Counted from the stretch's first letter, positions 48,290 to 57,544 are shown. The stretch: DNA of 64,000 bases from RGIG9115 sp045128915 (GCA_045128915.1 JBGVIT010000006.1:1-64000); one strand, 5' to 3'. Notes: generated by a model from the letters alone, not told the origin. Program-made: numbers and translations.

Positions 48290-50083
48290 TTGCAGAAAAT
48301 GTATAAGGGAGCAGGAACGTGGATAGGAATAATGATTGTGGTTATGATAATCAGCTTTATTCTTCAGACACCTTCTGCGAAAATGACATATTCAGAGCTT
48401 ATTAACCAGATAAATAATGAAAATGTATCGAAAATAATAACTGATGAAAACAAATTAACATGTTATCTTAAGGATTCTGATGTGTCAGTTCCGTTTACGG
48501 TTAATATTCCTTCGTATGAGGCTTTGCAGAAGGACTGCGGTGAGCAGATAGCAGAGCAGATGAAACAAGGACAGCTTGTTCAGGAAGCGGCATCAAAAAA
48601 AGTTTCAATATTCAGCATTATAAATGTCATATGCTCGGTAGTTCTTATATTGCTTTTTCTTTCAATGATGTTTTCTGCCAAAGGCGGCAGAGGCGGTGGA
48701 TTTACAAAGAATCCTGCTAAATTGGAAAATATATCCGCAAAGGACAAAGTAAAGTTTGAACATGTGGCAGGTGCGGTTGAGGAAAAGGCAGAGCTTGAAG
48801 AACTTGTGGATTTCCTTAAAAATCCTGACAAGTTCATTGCCCTCGGTGCGAGGATTCCGAAAGGTATTTTGCTTGTAGGCCCGCCGGGTACAGGAAAAAC
48901 TCTGCTTGCAAAAGCGGTTGCAGGTGAAGCGGGAGTGCCGTTTTTCTCTATGAGTGGCTCGGATTTTGTTGAGTTGTACGTAGGTGTTGGTGCTTCGAGA
49001 GTGAGAGATTTGTTTGAGCAGGCTAAGAAAAATAAGCCATGTATTATATTTATTGACGAAATAGATGCCGTAGGCAGAAAAAGAGGCGCAGGCATGGGCG
49101 GCGGCCACGACGAAAGGGAGCAGACTCTCAACCAGCTTCTTGTTGAAATGGATGGCTTCGGTAAAAACGAAGGCGTAATCATGATAGCCGCAACAAACCG
49201 TCCTGACATTCTTGATCCTGCACTTTTGAGGCCCGGACGTTTTGACCGTCAGGTAGTAGTTTCACTACCCGATGTCAAGGGCAGAGAAGAAATATTAAAG
49301 GTTCATACAAAGAATAAGCCGTTAGCTGACGACATCAATCTGGAAAATCTTGCAAAATCAACTGTTGGCTATTCAGGTGCAGACCTTGAAAACGTCATGA
49401 ATGAAGCGGCTATATTTGCGGCAAGACGTGAGCATATCCAGATAACTCAAAAAGACCTTGAGGATGCAAACATAAAAGTAATGATGGGCAGCGAAAAGCA
49501 GTCCAGAGTAATAAGTGATAAGGAAAAAAAGCTGACAGCTTTCCATGAAGCAGGCCATGCGGTTCTTGCGCATCTTGTAGATGAAACGGCGGTTGTTAAT
49601 CAGGTATCAATTATACCGCGAGGAAGAGCCGGCGGTTATACAATGTATTTCCCGAAAGAAGACTCTATGTATATGGCACGAAGCGAAATGCTGAGCCGAA
49701 TTACAGTTCTTCTCGGTGGCAGAGTAGCTGAGGAACTGACAGTTGATGATATAAGCACCGGAGCTTCAAATGACCTTGACAGAGCGACTGAAATTGCGCG
49801 TGATATGGTATCAAAGTTTGGAATGAGTCCTGAAATCGGCCCTGTTTCATATCATAGTGACGATGAAGTTTTCTTAGGCAGAGACTTTGCTCATTCACAA
49901 AAATATTCAGAGCAGACTGCGTCAATGATTGATAAAGAAGTTAAGACTATTATGACGCAGCAGTATGCAACTGCAAAACAGCTGCTTTCTGACAATATGG
50001 CTAAGCTTACGGCTGTTGCTGAATTGTTACTGAAAGAAGAAACAATAAACGGCGAACAATTCAAAGAATGTATGGAAGCGTAA
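48290..50083 (+). CDS. ftsH: ATP-dependent zinc metalloprotease FtsH
   Basis: 597 residues: two transmembrane helices (about 10-30 and 103-123) bracketing an extracytoplasmic domain, AAA+ module (GPPGTGKTLLAKAV near 200, IIFIDEIDAVGRKRG, second-region-of-homology ATNRPDILDPALLRPGRFDR with its ends shown), and an M41 peptidase with HEAGH (near 420). It degrades misassembled membrane and regulatory proteins. The start is TTG 48290, four bases after GGAGGCGGA; ATG 48299 is an alternative. An SPFH/NfeD pair that could partner with it lies 11 kb upstream. Confidence 0.98.
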   Translation: MQKMYKGAGTWIGIMIVVMIISFILQTPSAKMTYSELINQINNENVSKIITDENKLTCYLKDSDVSVPFTVNIPSYEALQKDCGEQIAEQMKQGQLVQEAASKKVSIFSIINVICSVVLILLFLSMMFSAKGGRGGGFTKNPAKLENISAKDKVKFEHVAGAVEEKAELEELVDFLKNPDKFIALGARIPKGILLVGPPGTGKTLLAKAVAGEAGVPFFSMSGSDFVELYVGVGASRVRDLFEQAKKNKPCIIFIDEIDAVGRKRGAGMGGGHDEREQTLNQLLVEMDGFGKNEGVIMIAATNRPDILDPALLRPGRFDRQVVVSLPDVKGREEILKVHTKNKPLADDINLENLAKSTVGYSGADLENVMNEAAIFAARREHIQITQKDLEDANIKVMMGSEKQSRVISDKEKKLTAFHEAGHAVLAHLVDETAVVNQVSIIPRGRAGGYTMYFPKEDSMYMARSEMLSRITVLLGGRVAEELTVDDISTGASNDLDRATEIARDMVSKFGMSPEIGPVSYHSDDEVFLGRDFAHSQKYSEQTASMIDKEVKTIMTQQYATAKQLLSDNMAKLTAVAELLLKEETINGEQFKECMEA

Positions 50084-50139
50084 ATCGTGGCATTGCTGCG
50101 TATTTATAAATTTTCAAAAAAAGAAAGGAATATGATAAA

Positions 50140-50346
50140 ATGAAAGTAACTAAGGATATGATAATAATGGACGTACTCAATATGGATATGGGTACAGCAA
50201 AGTTTTTTCTTGAAATAGGAATGCACTGCCTCGGCTGTCCGTCAGCCAGCGGCGAGTCAATAGAAATGGCATGTCAGGTACACGGTGCCGATGCTGATAA
50301 GCTCATTGCAGATATTAATAATTATCTTGAATCAAAGGAAGCTTAA
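50140..50346 (+). CDS. DUF1858-domain small protein
   Basis: 68 residues: KVTKDMIIMDVLNMDMGTAKFF, then GMHCLGCPSASGESIEMAC with a CxxC pair, and a short helix. It matches the DUF1858 / hybrid-cluster-protein-associated redox-disulfide family, probably a small redox or metal-handling module. AAGAAAGGAATATGATAA precedes ATG 50140. It lies between ftsH and a phosphoglucomutase gene with no functional link to either. Confidence 0.9.
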   Translation: MKVTKDMIIMDVLNMDMGTAKFFLEIGMHCLGCPSASGESIEMACQVHGADADKLIADINNYLESKEA

Positions 50347-50370
50347 TTAAGTCAGAAAGGATTTGTTTTG

Positions 50371-52008
50371 ATGGATTACATTAAAGAGTATGAACTTTGG
50401 CTCGAAAAGGCAGATGCTGATACTGTCAATGAGCTTAAGTCAATAACTGACAGCAAAGAAATCAAAGACCGTTTTTATTGCAATCTGAAATTCGGAACAG
50501 CGGGACTAAGAGGCGTAATGGGTGCCGGGACCAACAGAATGAATAAGTACGTTGTTGGTAAGGCTACTCAGGGTTTGGCGGAATATATAAAGAGCGAAGG
50601 CAAAGAAGCTATGGAAAAGGGTGTAGTAATTGCCCATGATTCCAGAAACAATTCAAGAGCCTTTGCGGAGCATACCGCCAATGTTCTTTGCGCCAATGGT
50701 ATAAAAACCTATTTATTCGACTCACTTCGTCCCATACCAATGCTGTCGTTTGCAATCAGACATCTTGGCTGCTTTGCAGGAGTGGGTGTAACTGCCAGCC
50801 ACAATCCAAAGGAGTATAACGGATATAAGGCATACTTCGGAGACGGCGGACAGCTTCCGCCGGAGGCCGCTGATAAGGTGCTTGAATTTATTGACAAGGT
50901 AGATGTTTTCAATGTACCTGAAGAGTCTGATTTGAAGCCTGTAATTATAGGCAAGGAAGTGGATGAAGCATATTACAACAATGTGCTTCAACAGCAGAAA
51001 AATAAGGGTATAGATAAAAAAGGCTTCAAGCTCGTTTACACTCCGCTTCACGGTTCAGGAAATATCCCTGTACGAGAGGTTTTAAAAAGAGCAGGCTTTG
51101 AAGATGTTCTTGTAGTGGAAAGTCAGGTTGAGCCTGACGGTGATTTCCCAACGGTTAAGTCACCAAATCCGGAAAATAAAGAGTGCTTCACAGAAGCAAT
51201 CGAGATTGCAAAAGCCAATAACTGTGACCTTATTATAGGAACTGATCCGGATAGTGACAGAGTAGGAATTGTACTTCGTGCATCAAATGGTGAATACGTT
51301 GCCATGACCGGAAATCAGGTAGGTATTCTTCTTGCAGATTACCTTCTTTCTCAAGAAAATGTTCCTGAAAACGGAGCGATAATTTCCACAATAGTATCTA
51401 CACGTCTTGTAAAGAAGATATGCGATGATAAGAATATCAGATATATTGATGTTCTGACCGGCTTTAAGTTTATCGGTGAAAAAATCTATGAATTTGAAAA
51501 GACCGGTTCCAATACATTTGTTTTGGGCTTTGAAGAAAGCTATGGCTATCTTGTTGGAACATATGCGCGTGATAAGGATGCGGTAGTAGCATCCATGCTC
51601 ATATCCGAAATGGCGGTGGTATATTCAAAGCAGGGAAAGACTCTCTATGACAGACTTATGGAAATATATGACCAATACGGTTATTATAAAGAGGGAGTGT
51701 TCTCGGCAGAGCTTAAAGGTCTTGACGGTGCTGAGCAGATAAAGAATATCATGGCATCTCTCAGAACAGTTGACTGCGAATCACACGCAATTATAAAGGT
51801 AACGGATTATCTCAACGATGATACGGGACTTCCTAAATCCGATATTGTAAGCTTTGAATTCAAAGACGGCGGAAGTCTTATTGTAAGGCCTTCCGGCACA
51901 GAGCCAAAGATCAAGCTCTATATGAATGTGGTTGGAAGCAGCGCATCCGAAGCAGAAAATAAGGAGCAGAAGCTAAGAGAGCTTGCACTTGAGCTTTGCG
52001 GATTGTAA
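50371..52008 (+). CDS. phosphoglucomutase/phosphomannomutase (PgcA type)
   Basis: 545 residues, alpha-D-phosphohexomutase superfamily with four domains: catalytic phosphoserine in GVTASHNPKEYNGYK (near 142), metal loop IGTDPDSDRVG (near 290), sugar loop GFEESYGYL and C-terminal phosphate loop RPSGTEPKIK. The length and N-terminus fit the PgcA/PGM2-like branch that interconverts glucose-1-P and glucose-6-P for UDP-glucose and glycolipid supply. AGAAAGG lies 10 bases from ATG 50371; TTG 50368 is also possible. Last gene of the operon, followed by a terminator. Confidence 0.94.
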   Translation: MDYIKEYELWLEKADADTVNELKSITDSKEIKDRFYCNLKFGTAGLRGVMGAGTNRMNKYVVGKATQGLAEYIKSEGKEAMEKGVVIAHDSRNNSRAFAEHTANVLCANGIKTYLFDSLRPIPMLSFAIRHLGCFAGVGVTASHNPKEYNGYKAYFGDGGQLPPEAADKVLEFIDKVDVFNVPEESDLKPVIIGKEVDEAYYNNVLQQQKNKGIDKKGFKLVYTPLHGSGNIPVREVLKRAGFEDVLVVESQVEPDGDFPTVKSPNPENKECFTEAIEIAKANNCDLIIGTDPDSDRVGIVLRASNGEYVAMTGNQVGILLADYLLSQENVPENGAIISTIVSTRLVKKICDDKNIRYIDVLTGFKFIGEKIYEFEKTGSNTFVLGFEESYGYLVGTYARDKDAVVASMLISEMAVVYSKQGKTLYDRLMEIYDQYGYYKEGVFSAELKGLDGAEQIKNIMASLRTVDCESHAIIKVTDYLNDDTGLPKSDIVSFEFKDGGSLIVRPSGTEPKIKLYMNVVGSSASEAENKEQKLRELALELCGL

Positions 52009-52016
52009 TTTTATAA

Positions 52017-52048
52017 AGGGAACTGCATATGCAGTTTCTCTTTTTTTA
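52017..52048 (+). terminator. intrinsic terminator after phosphoglucomutase
   Basis: AACTGC-ATAT-GCAGTT extended by weaker G-U pairs to about nine pairs, then a run of seven T. Confidence 0.7.
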
Positions 52049-52096
52049 GCATTATTTGACAAAAAAGTTTCATTTATATTACATTCCGAAAACCCC

Positions 52097-52125
52097 TTGA
52101 CATTGTGTAGTCTTGTATGTATAAT
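52097..52125 (+). promoter_or_regulatory. nrdJ promoter
   Basis: A full-consensus TTGACA (52097-52102), a 17-base spacer, TATAAT (52120-52125), followed directly by two NrdR-like boxes. Confidence 0.88.
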
Positions 52126-52135
52126 AGACCATAGA

Positions 52136-52183
52136 CCACAACATATTGTGTTATGACGATATATAATATACCAAATATTGTAC
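52136..52183 (+). promoter_or_regulatory. pair of NrdR boxes
   Basis: Box 1, CCACAACATATTGTGT (52136-52151), matches the NrdR consensus acaCwAtATaTwGtgt at 14 of 16 positions. Box 2, ATACCAAATATTGTAC (52168-52183), matches at 11. Their starts are 32 bases apart, about three helical turns, as expected for cooperative NrdR binding. They lie just downstream of the -10, suited to repression when dATP/ATP-loaded NrdR binds. Confidence 0.82.
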
Positions 52184-52201
52184 ATTTAAGGAGAAAGAAA
52201 A

Positions 52202-54472
52202 ATGGAATTGGAAAAGTGGCTGGGAGCCGAAAACAAGCTTGGACAGGACATTTGGCGCAACAAGTATTGTAGCGGAGAAGAAGATTTTGACCAATGGCTT
52301 GACCGTGTAAGCGGTGGAAACAAAGATGTTAGAAAGCTTATTGAGGAAAAGAAATTTTTGTTTGGCGGAAGAATACTTGCCAACAGAGGACTTGATACAA
52401 AGGGTAGAAAGGTAACTCTTTCAAACTGTTATGTTATAGAGCCTCCTAAGGACAGTATAGAAGATATTTTTGACTGTGCAAGAAAGCTTGCGCGAACATA
52501 CAGCTATGGCGGAGGCTGCGGAGTAGATATTTCAAAGCTCAGCCCAAGAGGTGCACATATCAATAACGCTGCAAAGGAAACCAGCGGTGCAGTTTCATTC
52601 ATGGATTTGTATTCCATGACCACATCACTTATCGGTCAGAACGGAAGACGTGGCGCTCTCATGATTTCTCTTGACTGCTCACATCCTGATGTTGAGGAGT
52701 TTATTGATATTAAGACAGACCTTGACAGAGTAACCAAAGCTAATATTTCAGTTCGTATCCATGACGATTTTATGGAAGCTGTAAGAAACGGTGAGGAATA
52801 CACTCTCAGGTTTGAAAGAGAAGCTACGGGAGAAGTTATAGAAAAGAAGGTAGATGCTGCTTATCTTTTCCGCAAGATTGCTCAGAATAATTGGGATTTT
52901 GCAGAACCCGGTGCACTTTTCTGGGACAGAATTTCAGGCTGGAATCTTCTTAGCGAAAGTGATGATTTCGAGTATGCAGGAGTAAACCCATGCGCAGAGG
53001 AACCACTTCCTGCAGGCGGTAGCTGCTTGCTCGGAAGTCTTAACCTTTCAGCGTTTGTTAAGGAGCCGTTTACTGATAAAGCATATTTTGATTTTGATGA
53101 TTTCAAGGATGCAGTTTCAAAGGCTGTCCGTGCATTAAATGAGGTTCTCGACGAAGGACAACCTCTCCATCCTCTTGATGAACAAAAGGAAAGTGTAAGC
53201 GCTTGGCGCCAGATTGGACTTGGCATAATGGGACTTGGTGATATGCTCATTAAGCTTGGTATCAAATACGGAAGCGATGAATCTGTTGAGCTTTGTGACC
53301 GTGTAGGTTCAACTTTGTCAGATACGGCTGTTATGGCATCTGCTCTGCTTGCAAAAGAGTTTGGCACATATCCCAACTACAACAAAGAAGATATTATGAA
53401 ATCAGGATATTTCAACTACAATACTTCTGACGAAACAAAGGAAGCAGTTGAAAAGTGGGGACTTCGCAATTCACAGCTTCTTACAATCGCCCCCACCGGT
53501 ACACTCAGCACCATGCTTGAAATAACCGGCGGTATCGAACCAATTTTTGCTAACTACTATATGAGAAAAACAGAATCGCTTCACGGAAGTGAAGTTCTGT
53601 ACAAGGTATATACAAAGATTGTTCAGGACTATATGAATGAGCATGGTATTGAAGACGACTCTCAACTTCCTGAATTCTTTGTTACTGCAATGAATCTTAA
53701 TTACAGACAGCGTATTGATATGCAGTCAGTATGGCAGACACATATTGATGCTTCCATATCTTCAACAGTTAATGTCCCTGAAGAATTTACCGTTGAGGAA
53801 ACAGAGGATTTATATCTCTATGCTCATGAAAAGGGACTTAAGGGTATTACTATTTTCCGTAGCGGCTGTAAGCGTGCAGGTGTGTTGACGACTGACGTAT
53901 CAGGCAACGAAGAAAAAATCCCCGTTGCAGGAGAAGGTCTTGCAAGAGGTGAAATTGTTCAGGTTTGTGACAGCGTAGTTGGCAAAAAGCGTAAGCTTAT
54001 GACAGGCTGTGGAAGCTTGCATTGTCTTGCGTTGTTTGATCCTAATACGGGCGCTTTGGTTGAAGCATACTTGAGTAAGGGTTCAACCGGCGGATGTAAT
54101 AACTTCATGGTTGGTCTTTCAAGAATGATTTCCATTTGTGCAAGAGGCGGAATAGATATTTATACCATAGTGGACCAGCTTAATTCATCAGGTTCTTGTC
54201 CTTCATACGCAGTAAGACGTGCCACCAAAAAGGATACAAGTCCCGGAGCTTGCTGTCCTATGGCAGTTGGTAACGCACTTTTGGATATGTATAACGAAGT
54301 ACAAAGAGAACTTGAAGGTAAGCCGAAAGTAGCAGCTCCCGTAGAGGCTGAAAAGCCAAAGGTAGCGCCCGGCGCAAAACAGCGTTTGGTTTGCCCCGAA
54401 TGTGGTGACCAGCTTGTATTTGAGGGAGGCTGTAATATCTGTAAAAACTGCGGCTGGAGTAAATGCATGTAA
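52202..54472 (+). CDS. nrdJ: class II (adenosylcobalamin-dependent) ribonucleotide reductase
   Basis: 756 residues. Ten-stranded barrel with the redox cysteine in TLSNCYVIEP, the finger-loop NPCAEEPLPAGGSC (usually NPCGE), the PTGTLSTM substrate loop, and no ATP cone. After the barrel comes a TSCPD-like domain (from about 590, GCGSLHCLALFDPNTG, STGGCNNF), and then a C-terminal zinc ribbon CPECGDQ...CNICKNCGWSKC whose cysteines probably shuttle electrons. It reduces ribonucleotides for DNA synthesis, with or without oxygen, using coenzyme B12. AAGGAGAAAGAAA leads ATG 52202. Expression should answer to NrdR. Monocistronic. Confidence 0.96.
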   Translation: MELEKWLGAENKLGQDIWRNKYCSGEEDFDQWLDRVSGGNKDVRKLIEEKKFLFGGRILANRGLDTKGRKVTLSNCYVIEPPKDSIEDIFDCARKLARTYSYGGGCGVDISKLSPRGAHINNAAKETSGAVSFMDLYSMTTSLIGQNGRRGALMISLDCSHPDVEEFIDIKTDLDRVTKANISVRIHDDFMEAVRNGEEYTLRFEREATGEVIEKKVDAAYLFRKIAQNNWDFAEPGALFWDRISGWNLLSESDDFEYAGVNPCAEEPLPAGGSCLLGSLNLSAFVKEPFTDKAYFDFDDFKDAVSKAVRALNEVLDEGQPLHPLDEQKESVSAWRQIGLGIMGLGDMLIKLGIKYGSDESVELCDRVGSTLSDTAVMASALLAKEFGTYPNYNKEDIMKSGYFNYNTSDETKEAVEKWGLRNSQLLTIAPTGTLSTMLEITGGIEPIFANYYMRKTESLHGSEVLYKVYTKIVQDYMNEHGIEDDSQLPEFFVTAMNLNYRQRIDMQSVWQTHIDASISSTVNVPEEFTVEETEDLYLYAHEKGLKGITIFRSGCKRAGVLTTDVSGNEEKIPVAGEGLARGEIVQVCDSVVGKKRKLMTGCGSLHCLALFDPNTGALVEAYLSKGSTGGCNNFMVGLSRMISICARGGIDIYTIVDQLNSSGSCPSYAVRRATKKDTSPGACCPMAVGNALLDMYNEVQRELEGKPKVAAPVEAEKPKVAPGAKQRLVCPECGDQLVFEGGCNICKNCGWSKCM

Positions 54473-54478
54473 TATAAG

Positions 54479-54520
54479 TAAGGGTTATCTTGATCTTTAA
54501 ATAGATTGAGATAACCCTTA
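54479..54520 (+). terminator. stem-loop after nrdJ
   Basis: TAAGGGTTATCT pairs with AGATAACCCTTA (54479-54490 with 54509-54520), 12 pairs. There is no long T run, so termination efficiency is uncertain. Confidence 0.65.
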
Positions 54521-54549
54521 TTCGCAACTTTGGACTTGTTTTTTGTAGA

Positions 54550-54891
54550 TTTGAACATTGGGATTTTGAAAAGCATAAGCAATATACCGGACAGGGAAAC
54601 GAGCTTATTATTGAAAACATAAATAAGCTTTCCCGCACGGATGCAAAGATTATAATCAGAATTCCGCTTATTCCGGGTGTAAATGACAAAATCGAAGATA
54701 TGCAAGAGTTTAAAAAAATAATCTCCGGTTTTGGACCTGGAATAAAAGAAACAGAGCTTTTAAAATATAACTATCTTGCACAGTCAAAATACAAGTTGTC
54801 AGGAATGGAATATACTTCTTTCGGCGACCAAACTCAGTCTGACAAAAAGGTTCAACAGCTTTACAGAATATTAGAAAAAAGCACTCCGTAA
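54550..54891 (+). pseudogene. remnant of glycyl-radical-enzyme activase (radical SAM)
   Basis: A 114-codon frame whose translation reads HWDFEKHKQYTGQGNEL, IIIRIPLIPGVND, then LLKYNYLAQSKYKLSG and a short tail. This is the C-terminal half of a pyruvate-formate-lyase-activating-enzyme-like protein. The N-terminal half, with the CxxxCxxC iron-sulfur motif, is gone; there is no ribosome site or promoter, and the fragment starts about 30 bases after the nrdJ stem-loop. It must be inactive. The stop codon lies in the loop of its terminator. Confidence 0.85.
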
Positions 54892-54911
54892 ATTTATTGC
54901 GGAGTGCTTTT
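54877..54911. terminator. terminator after activase remnant
   Basis: AAAAGCACTCCG pairs with CGGAGTGCTTTT (54877-54888 with 54900-54911). It is the old terminator of the lost gene and still suited to stop read-through. Confidence 0.8.
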
Positions 54912-55020
54912 GTTTCAAATACAACATTATTAATACGGACTATGTTACGCCTTCTAAGCTGCGCTGCTGAATGTATCGAAGCGTATGTTGACAAAGTCTT
55001 AGTGGCCCACAGACTTTTTG
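54912..55020 (-). other. spacer with possible terminator for DUF1836 gene
   Basis: No gene. AAAGTCT (54993-54999) pairs with AGACTTT (55011-55017) around a GTG/CAC inner pair, just beyond the DUF1836 stop. It lacks a clear U run on the minus strand, so its role is uncertain. Confidence 0.35.
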
Positions 55021-55578
55021 TTATTCAGGAAGTTTGGTTATAGTTTCAGTCAGTATTTTGAAAATATTTGCAGAAGCCGAAACCTGCATGAGCAAATCAT
55101 TCATTCTTTCCTGATTATCTCCCTCAAGTGCCAGAATTGGATTTGCTACCGACCTTACATTATCTACGACATATAAATAAGCTTTATGCTGATTGGTTAC
55201 AAAAGACGTATATGTTTGTTTCACTTCGTTTTCGTCTAAATCAACCGGCATAATTTTCTGTATTGTAGCCATATCAAGTGTTTGCTTTAGTGTACAAACC
55301 ACAAGCAAATATGCAAGATGTATTTTTGAATATCGCTTTTTTACGGGGGGCGGGATAGTACCGAGCTTAACATAGTTATTTATCATAGATTGGGTTATGG
55401 TTTTTTCCGTTCCGATTGTTTCGTAATAAAGCTCAAGGTATTTTTCTAAAAGTGATATTACCTGATCCATATACAGCTCAATATCGGGAAGCTGTTCCCA
55501 TGTGGGAAGTGAGTAGTTTTTAAAGCTTTCTTCAATATCATCAAATGCAGTAACAAGGTTTTCTTTTTTTATATACAT
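55021..55578 (-). CDS. DUF1836-domain protein
   Basis: 185 residues. The N-terminal half resembles a MerR-like or HTH module (ITQSMINNYVKLGTIPPPVKKRYSKIHLAYLL, ends ITQSMINNYVK and HLAYLL) as in DUF1836 proteins, which have a helix-turn-helix that reads like a regulator; the C-terminal half is helical without motifs. DNA binding is plausible but unproven. CAGGAGGAAAATATCCT precedes ATG 55578. Divergent from an acyl ligase gene, whose regulation it could affect. Confidence 0.82.
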   Translation of the reverse strand: MYIKKENLVTAFDDIEESFKNYSLPTWEQLPDIELYMDQVISLLEKYLELYYETIGTEKTITQSMINNYVKLGTIPPPVKKRYSKIHLAYLLVVCTLKQTLDMATIQKIMPVDLDENEVKQTYTSFVTNQHKAYLYVVDNVRSVANPILALEGDNQERMNDLLMQVSASANIFKILTETITKLPE

Positions 55579-55613
55579 AGGATATTTTCCTCCTGAATTT
55601 TCATGCTGAATAC

Positions 55614-55642
55614 ATTATATAACATATTAGAAAAAATTTCAA
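55614..55642 (-). promoter_or_regulatory. promoter of DUF1836 gene
   Basis: On the minus strand, TTGAAA (55637-55642), a 17-base spacer, TATAAT (55614-55619). Confidence 0.78.
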
Positions 55643-55650
55643 GCTTTTTC

Positions 55651-55679
55651 TTGACATTATAAAAATTACGTGATATAAT
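55651..55679 (+). promoter_or_regulatory. promoter of acyl ligase gene
   Basis: TTGACA (55651-55656), a 17-base spacer, TATAAT (55674-55679), back to back with the DUF1836 promoter. Confidence 0.85.
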
Positions 55680-55726
55680 AGTATTCGATACCAGATGAAC
55701 TAATTTTAACAAACAGGAGTGGTAGA

Positions 55727-57322
55727 ATGTTTAAACGATATGCAAATATGAGAGAATTGGTGAAAGATTGCGACCTTTTATATGGCAATAATACTGCATT
55801 TAAGATTAAGCTTTCAGGTGGATACAGATGTGTTACATATAAAGACTTGCATCAAGAAGCAGAAGCTTTAGGAAAATATATTCATCAGGAAGGACTAATT
55901 AACAAGAGAATAGCTGTAATTGGAGATAACTGCTATCAATGGATGCTTGTTTTTCTTTCTGTGCTTTCAGCAGGCGGAGTAATTGTTCCTCTTGACAGAG
56001 GCCTTTTGGAGCATGAGCTTGATGAGCAGCTTGCAAGGTCAGGTGCAGAGGTTGTATTTTGCTCCGAAAGCTTTTATGAGTATCTTAAAGATAATGATGC
56101 TATAAAAGCTGTGTGTATGAGTTCAGATGAATTCACAGGCATGATAGAGCAGGGAAAGACTTTCGACAGCGACCTTTATGATAACTCTGTAATTGATAAC
56201 ATGAAAATGAGTATTCTCCTTTTTACATCAGGAACTACTTCAAAATCAAAGGCTGTAATGCTTTCTCAAAACAATCTTTTATCAAATGTATATGGTCTTT
56301 GCAGATGGGAGAAGTTTACACCAAATGACATCAGCATGGCTCTTTTGCCGTTCCATCATGCTTTCGGTATGGTACAGACGGTTTTGTTTCTTGCCAACGG
56401 AATGTGTACGGTTTTCTGTGAAGGTCTGAGAGTTGCAAAATGCCTTACAGAGTATGGGGTAACTGTATTTGTGGCAGTACCTTTGGTTGTGGAAGAAATA
56501 AAAAATCAGATTATAAGACAGCTCAAGAAGCAGAAGAAATTGGGCCTGATAAACAGTATGATAAAGGTATCATCAGCATTGAATAAGCTTCATATTGACG
56601 TAAGAAGAAAAATGTTTGCTCCTATAATCGATAAGCTTGGTGGAGGACTCAGATTTATAATAGTAGGTGCCGCACCTGCAAATCCTGAAACGCTTCAATG
56701 GCTTAACAACATTGGAATTTTCACAGTTCAGGGCTACGGACTTTCCGAGACTTCACCGGTGGTTTCTGCAGAAAATGATGAGTTTATGCGACTTGGCTCT
56801 GTGGGAAAGGCTATGGTAGATGTTGAAGCAAAGGTTGTTGATGCAGATGAAAAGGGTATAGGCGAGCTTATAGTCAGAGGCGAAAATGTAATGCTTGGCT
56901 ACTATGAGGATGAAGAAGCTACAAATGCTGTATTAAAGGACGGATGGTTCTATACAGGCGACCTTGCAAGAATAGATAAGGATGGGTATATATTCATAAC
57001 CGGCAGAAAGAAAAATGTAATTGTACTTACCACCGGCAAAAATGTATTTCCTGAGGAAATAGAATTCCTTGTCGATAAATGTGAAGCTATAAAGGAATCA
57101 GTTGTGTTTAATAAGCAAAAGGGCGGAAGAGATTGTATAACCGCAAGGATAGTTTATGACACATCATTTGATCCTGACGAAGCTAAGAAAATAATAGATG
57201 ATCATATTCAGTCTGTGAATGAACAGCTTATCTATTATAAGCAGATTAAAGAATACGAGATAACACATCAGGAAATGGAAAAAACCACAACAAAAAAGAT
57301 AAAACGCTCCACAGTGTATTAA
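55727..57322 (+). CDS. AMP-forming acyl-CoA synthetase/ligase
   Basis: 531 residues, ANL superfamily: phosphate loop LLFTSGTTSKSKAVML (near 167), A5 GYGLSETSPV, A7 WFYTGDLARID, hinge ITGRKKNVIVLTTGKNVFPEE and C-terminal lysine region TTTKKIKRSTV. Its closest general match is long-chain fatty-acid CoA ligase. It differs clearly from the other ligase at 15.9 kb and has no E2-like partner. ATG 55727 follows CAGGAGTGGTAGA. Transcribed alone and closed by a strong terminator. The substrate cannot be told. Confidence 0.9.
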   Translation: MFKRYANMRELVKDCDLLYGNNTAFKIKLSGGYRCVTYKDLHQEAEALGKYIHQEGLINKRIAVIGDNCYQWMLVFLSVLSAGGVIVPLDRGLLEHELDEQLARSGAEVVFCSESFYEYLKDNDAIKAVCMSSDEFTGMIEQGKTFDSDLYDNSVIDNMKMSILLFTSGTTSKSKAVMLSQNNLLSNVYGLCRWEKFTPNDISMALLPFHHAFGMVQTVLFLANGMCTVFCEGLRVAKCLTEYGVTVFVAVPLVVEEIKNQIIRQLKKQKKLGLINSMIKVSSALNKLHIDVRRKMFAPIIDKLGGGLRFIIVGAAPANPETLQWLNNIGIFTVQGYGLSETSPVVSAENDEFMRLGSVGKAMVDVEAKVVDADEKGIGELIVRGENVMLGYYEDEEATNAVLKDGWFYTGDLARIDKDGYIFITGRKKNVIVLTTGKNVFPEEIEFLVDKCEAIKESVVFNKQKGGRDCITARIVYDTSFDPDEAKKIIDDHIQSVNEQLIYYKQIKEYEITHQEMEKTTTKKIKRSTVY

Positions 57323-57323
57323 C

Positions 57324-57365
57324 AAAACACCTGCTGTTTGCTATACTGCAAACAGCAGGTGTTTT
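57324..57365 (+). terminator. intrinsic terminator after acyl ligase
   Basis: An 18-bp stem (57324-57341 with 57348-57365) built from AAAACACCTGCTGTTTGC and its complement. The 3' arm ends in TTTT. Confidence 0.88.
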
Positions 57366-57436
57366 GTGCTTTTGCGGTATGTCGCTCATGGGTTTTATAA
57401 AATATGGTATAAAATACACAAAAATAAAAAAAACCA

Positions 57437-57465
57437 TTGATATTGAATGTATAATTCGGTATAAT
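57437..57465 (+). promoter_or_regulatory. promoter of gltX operon
   Basis: TTGATA (57437-57442), a 17-base spacer, TATAAT (57460-57465). No T-box motif is seen in the 80-base leader, so tRNA-sensing control is not supported. Confidence 0.7.
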
Positions 57466-57544
57466 AAAATGAGGTATATTGTAGAATGCCACAGGTTTTT
57501 ATAAAGCAAAAATTGAGGTGCTTTACATAGAAAGGATAATCAAA

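Noticed and set aside
48580..49209. 209-codon minus-strand ORF inside ftsH
   Set aside because: Antisense shadow of the highly conserved AAA+ region; Ser/Pro-rich composition without ribosome site or known motif.
57466..57544. T-box leader for the gltX-glnS-trpS operon
   Set aside because: The leader is under 80 bases, with no AGGGTGG-type T-box sequence and no terminator/antiterminator pair.
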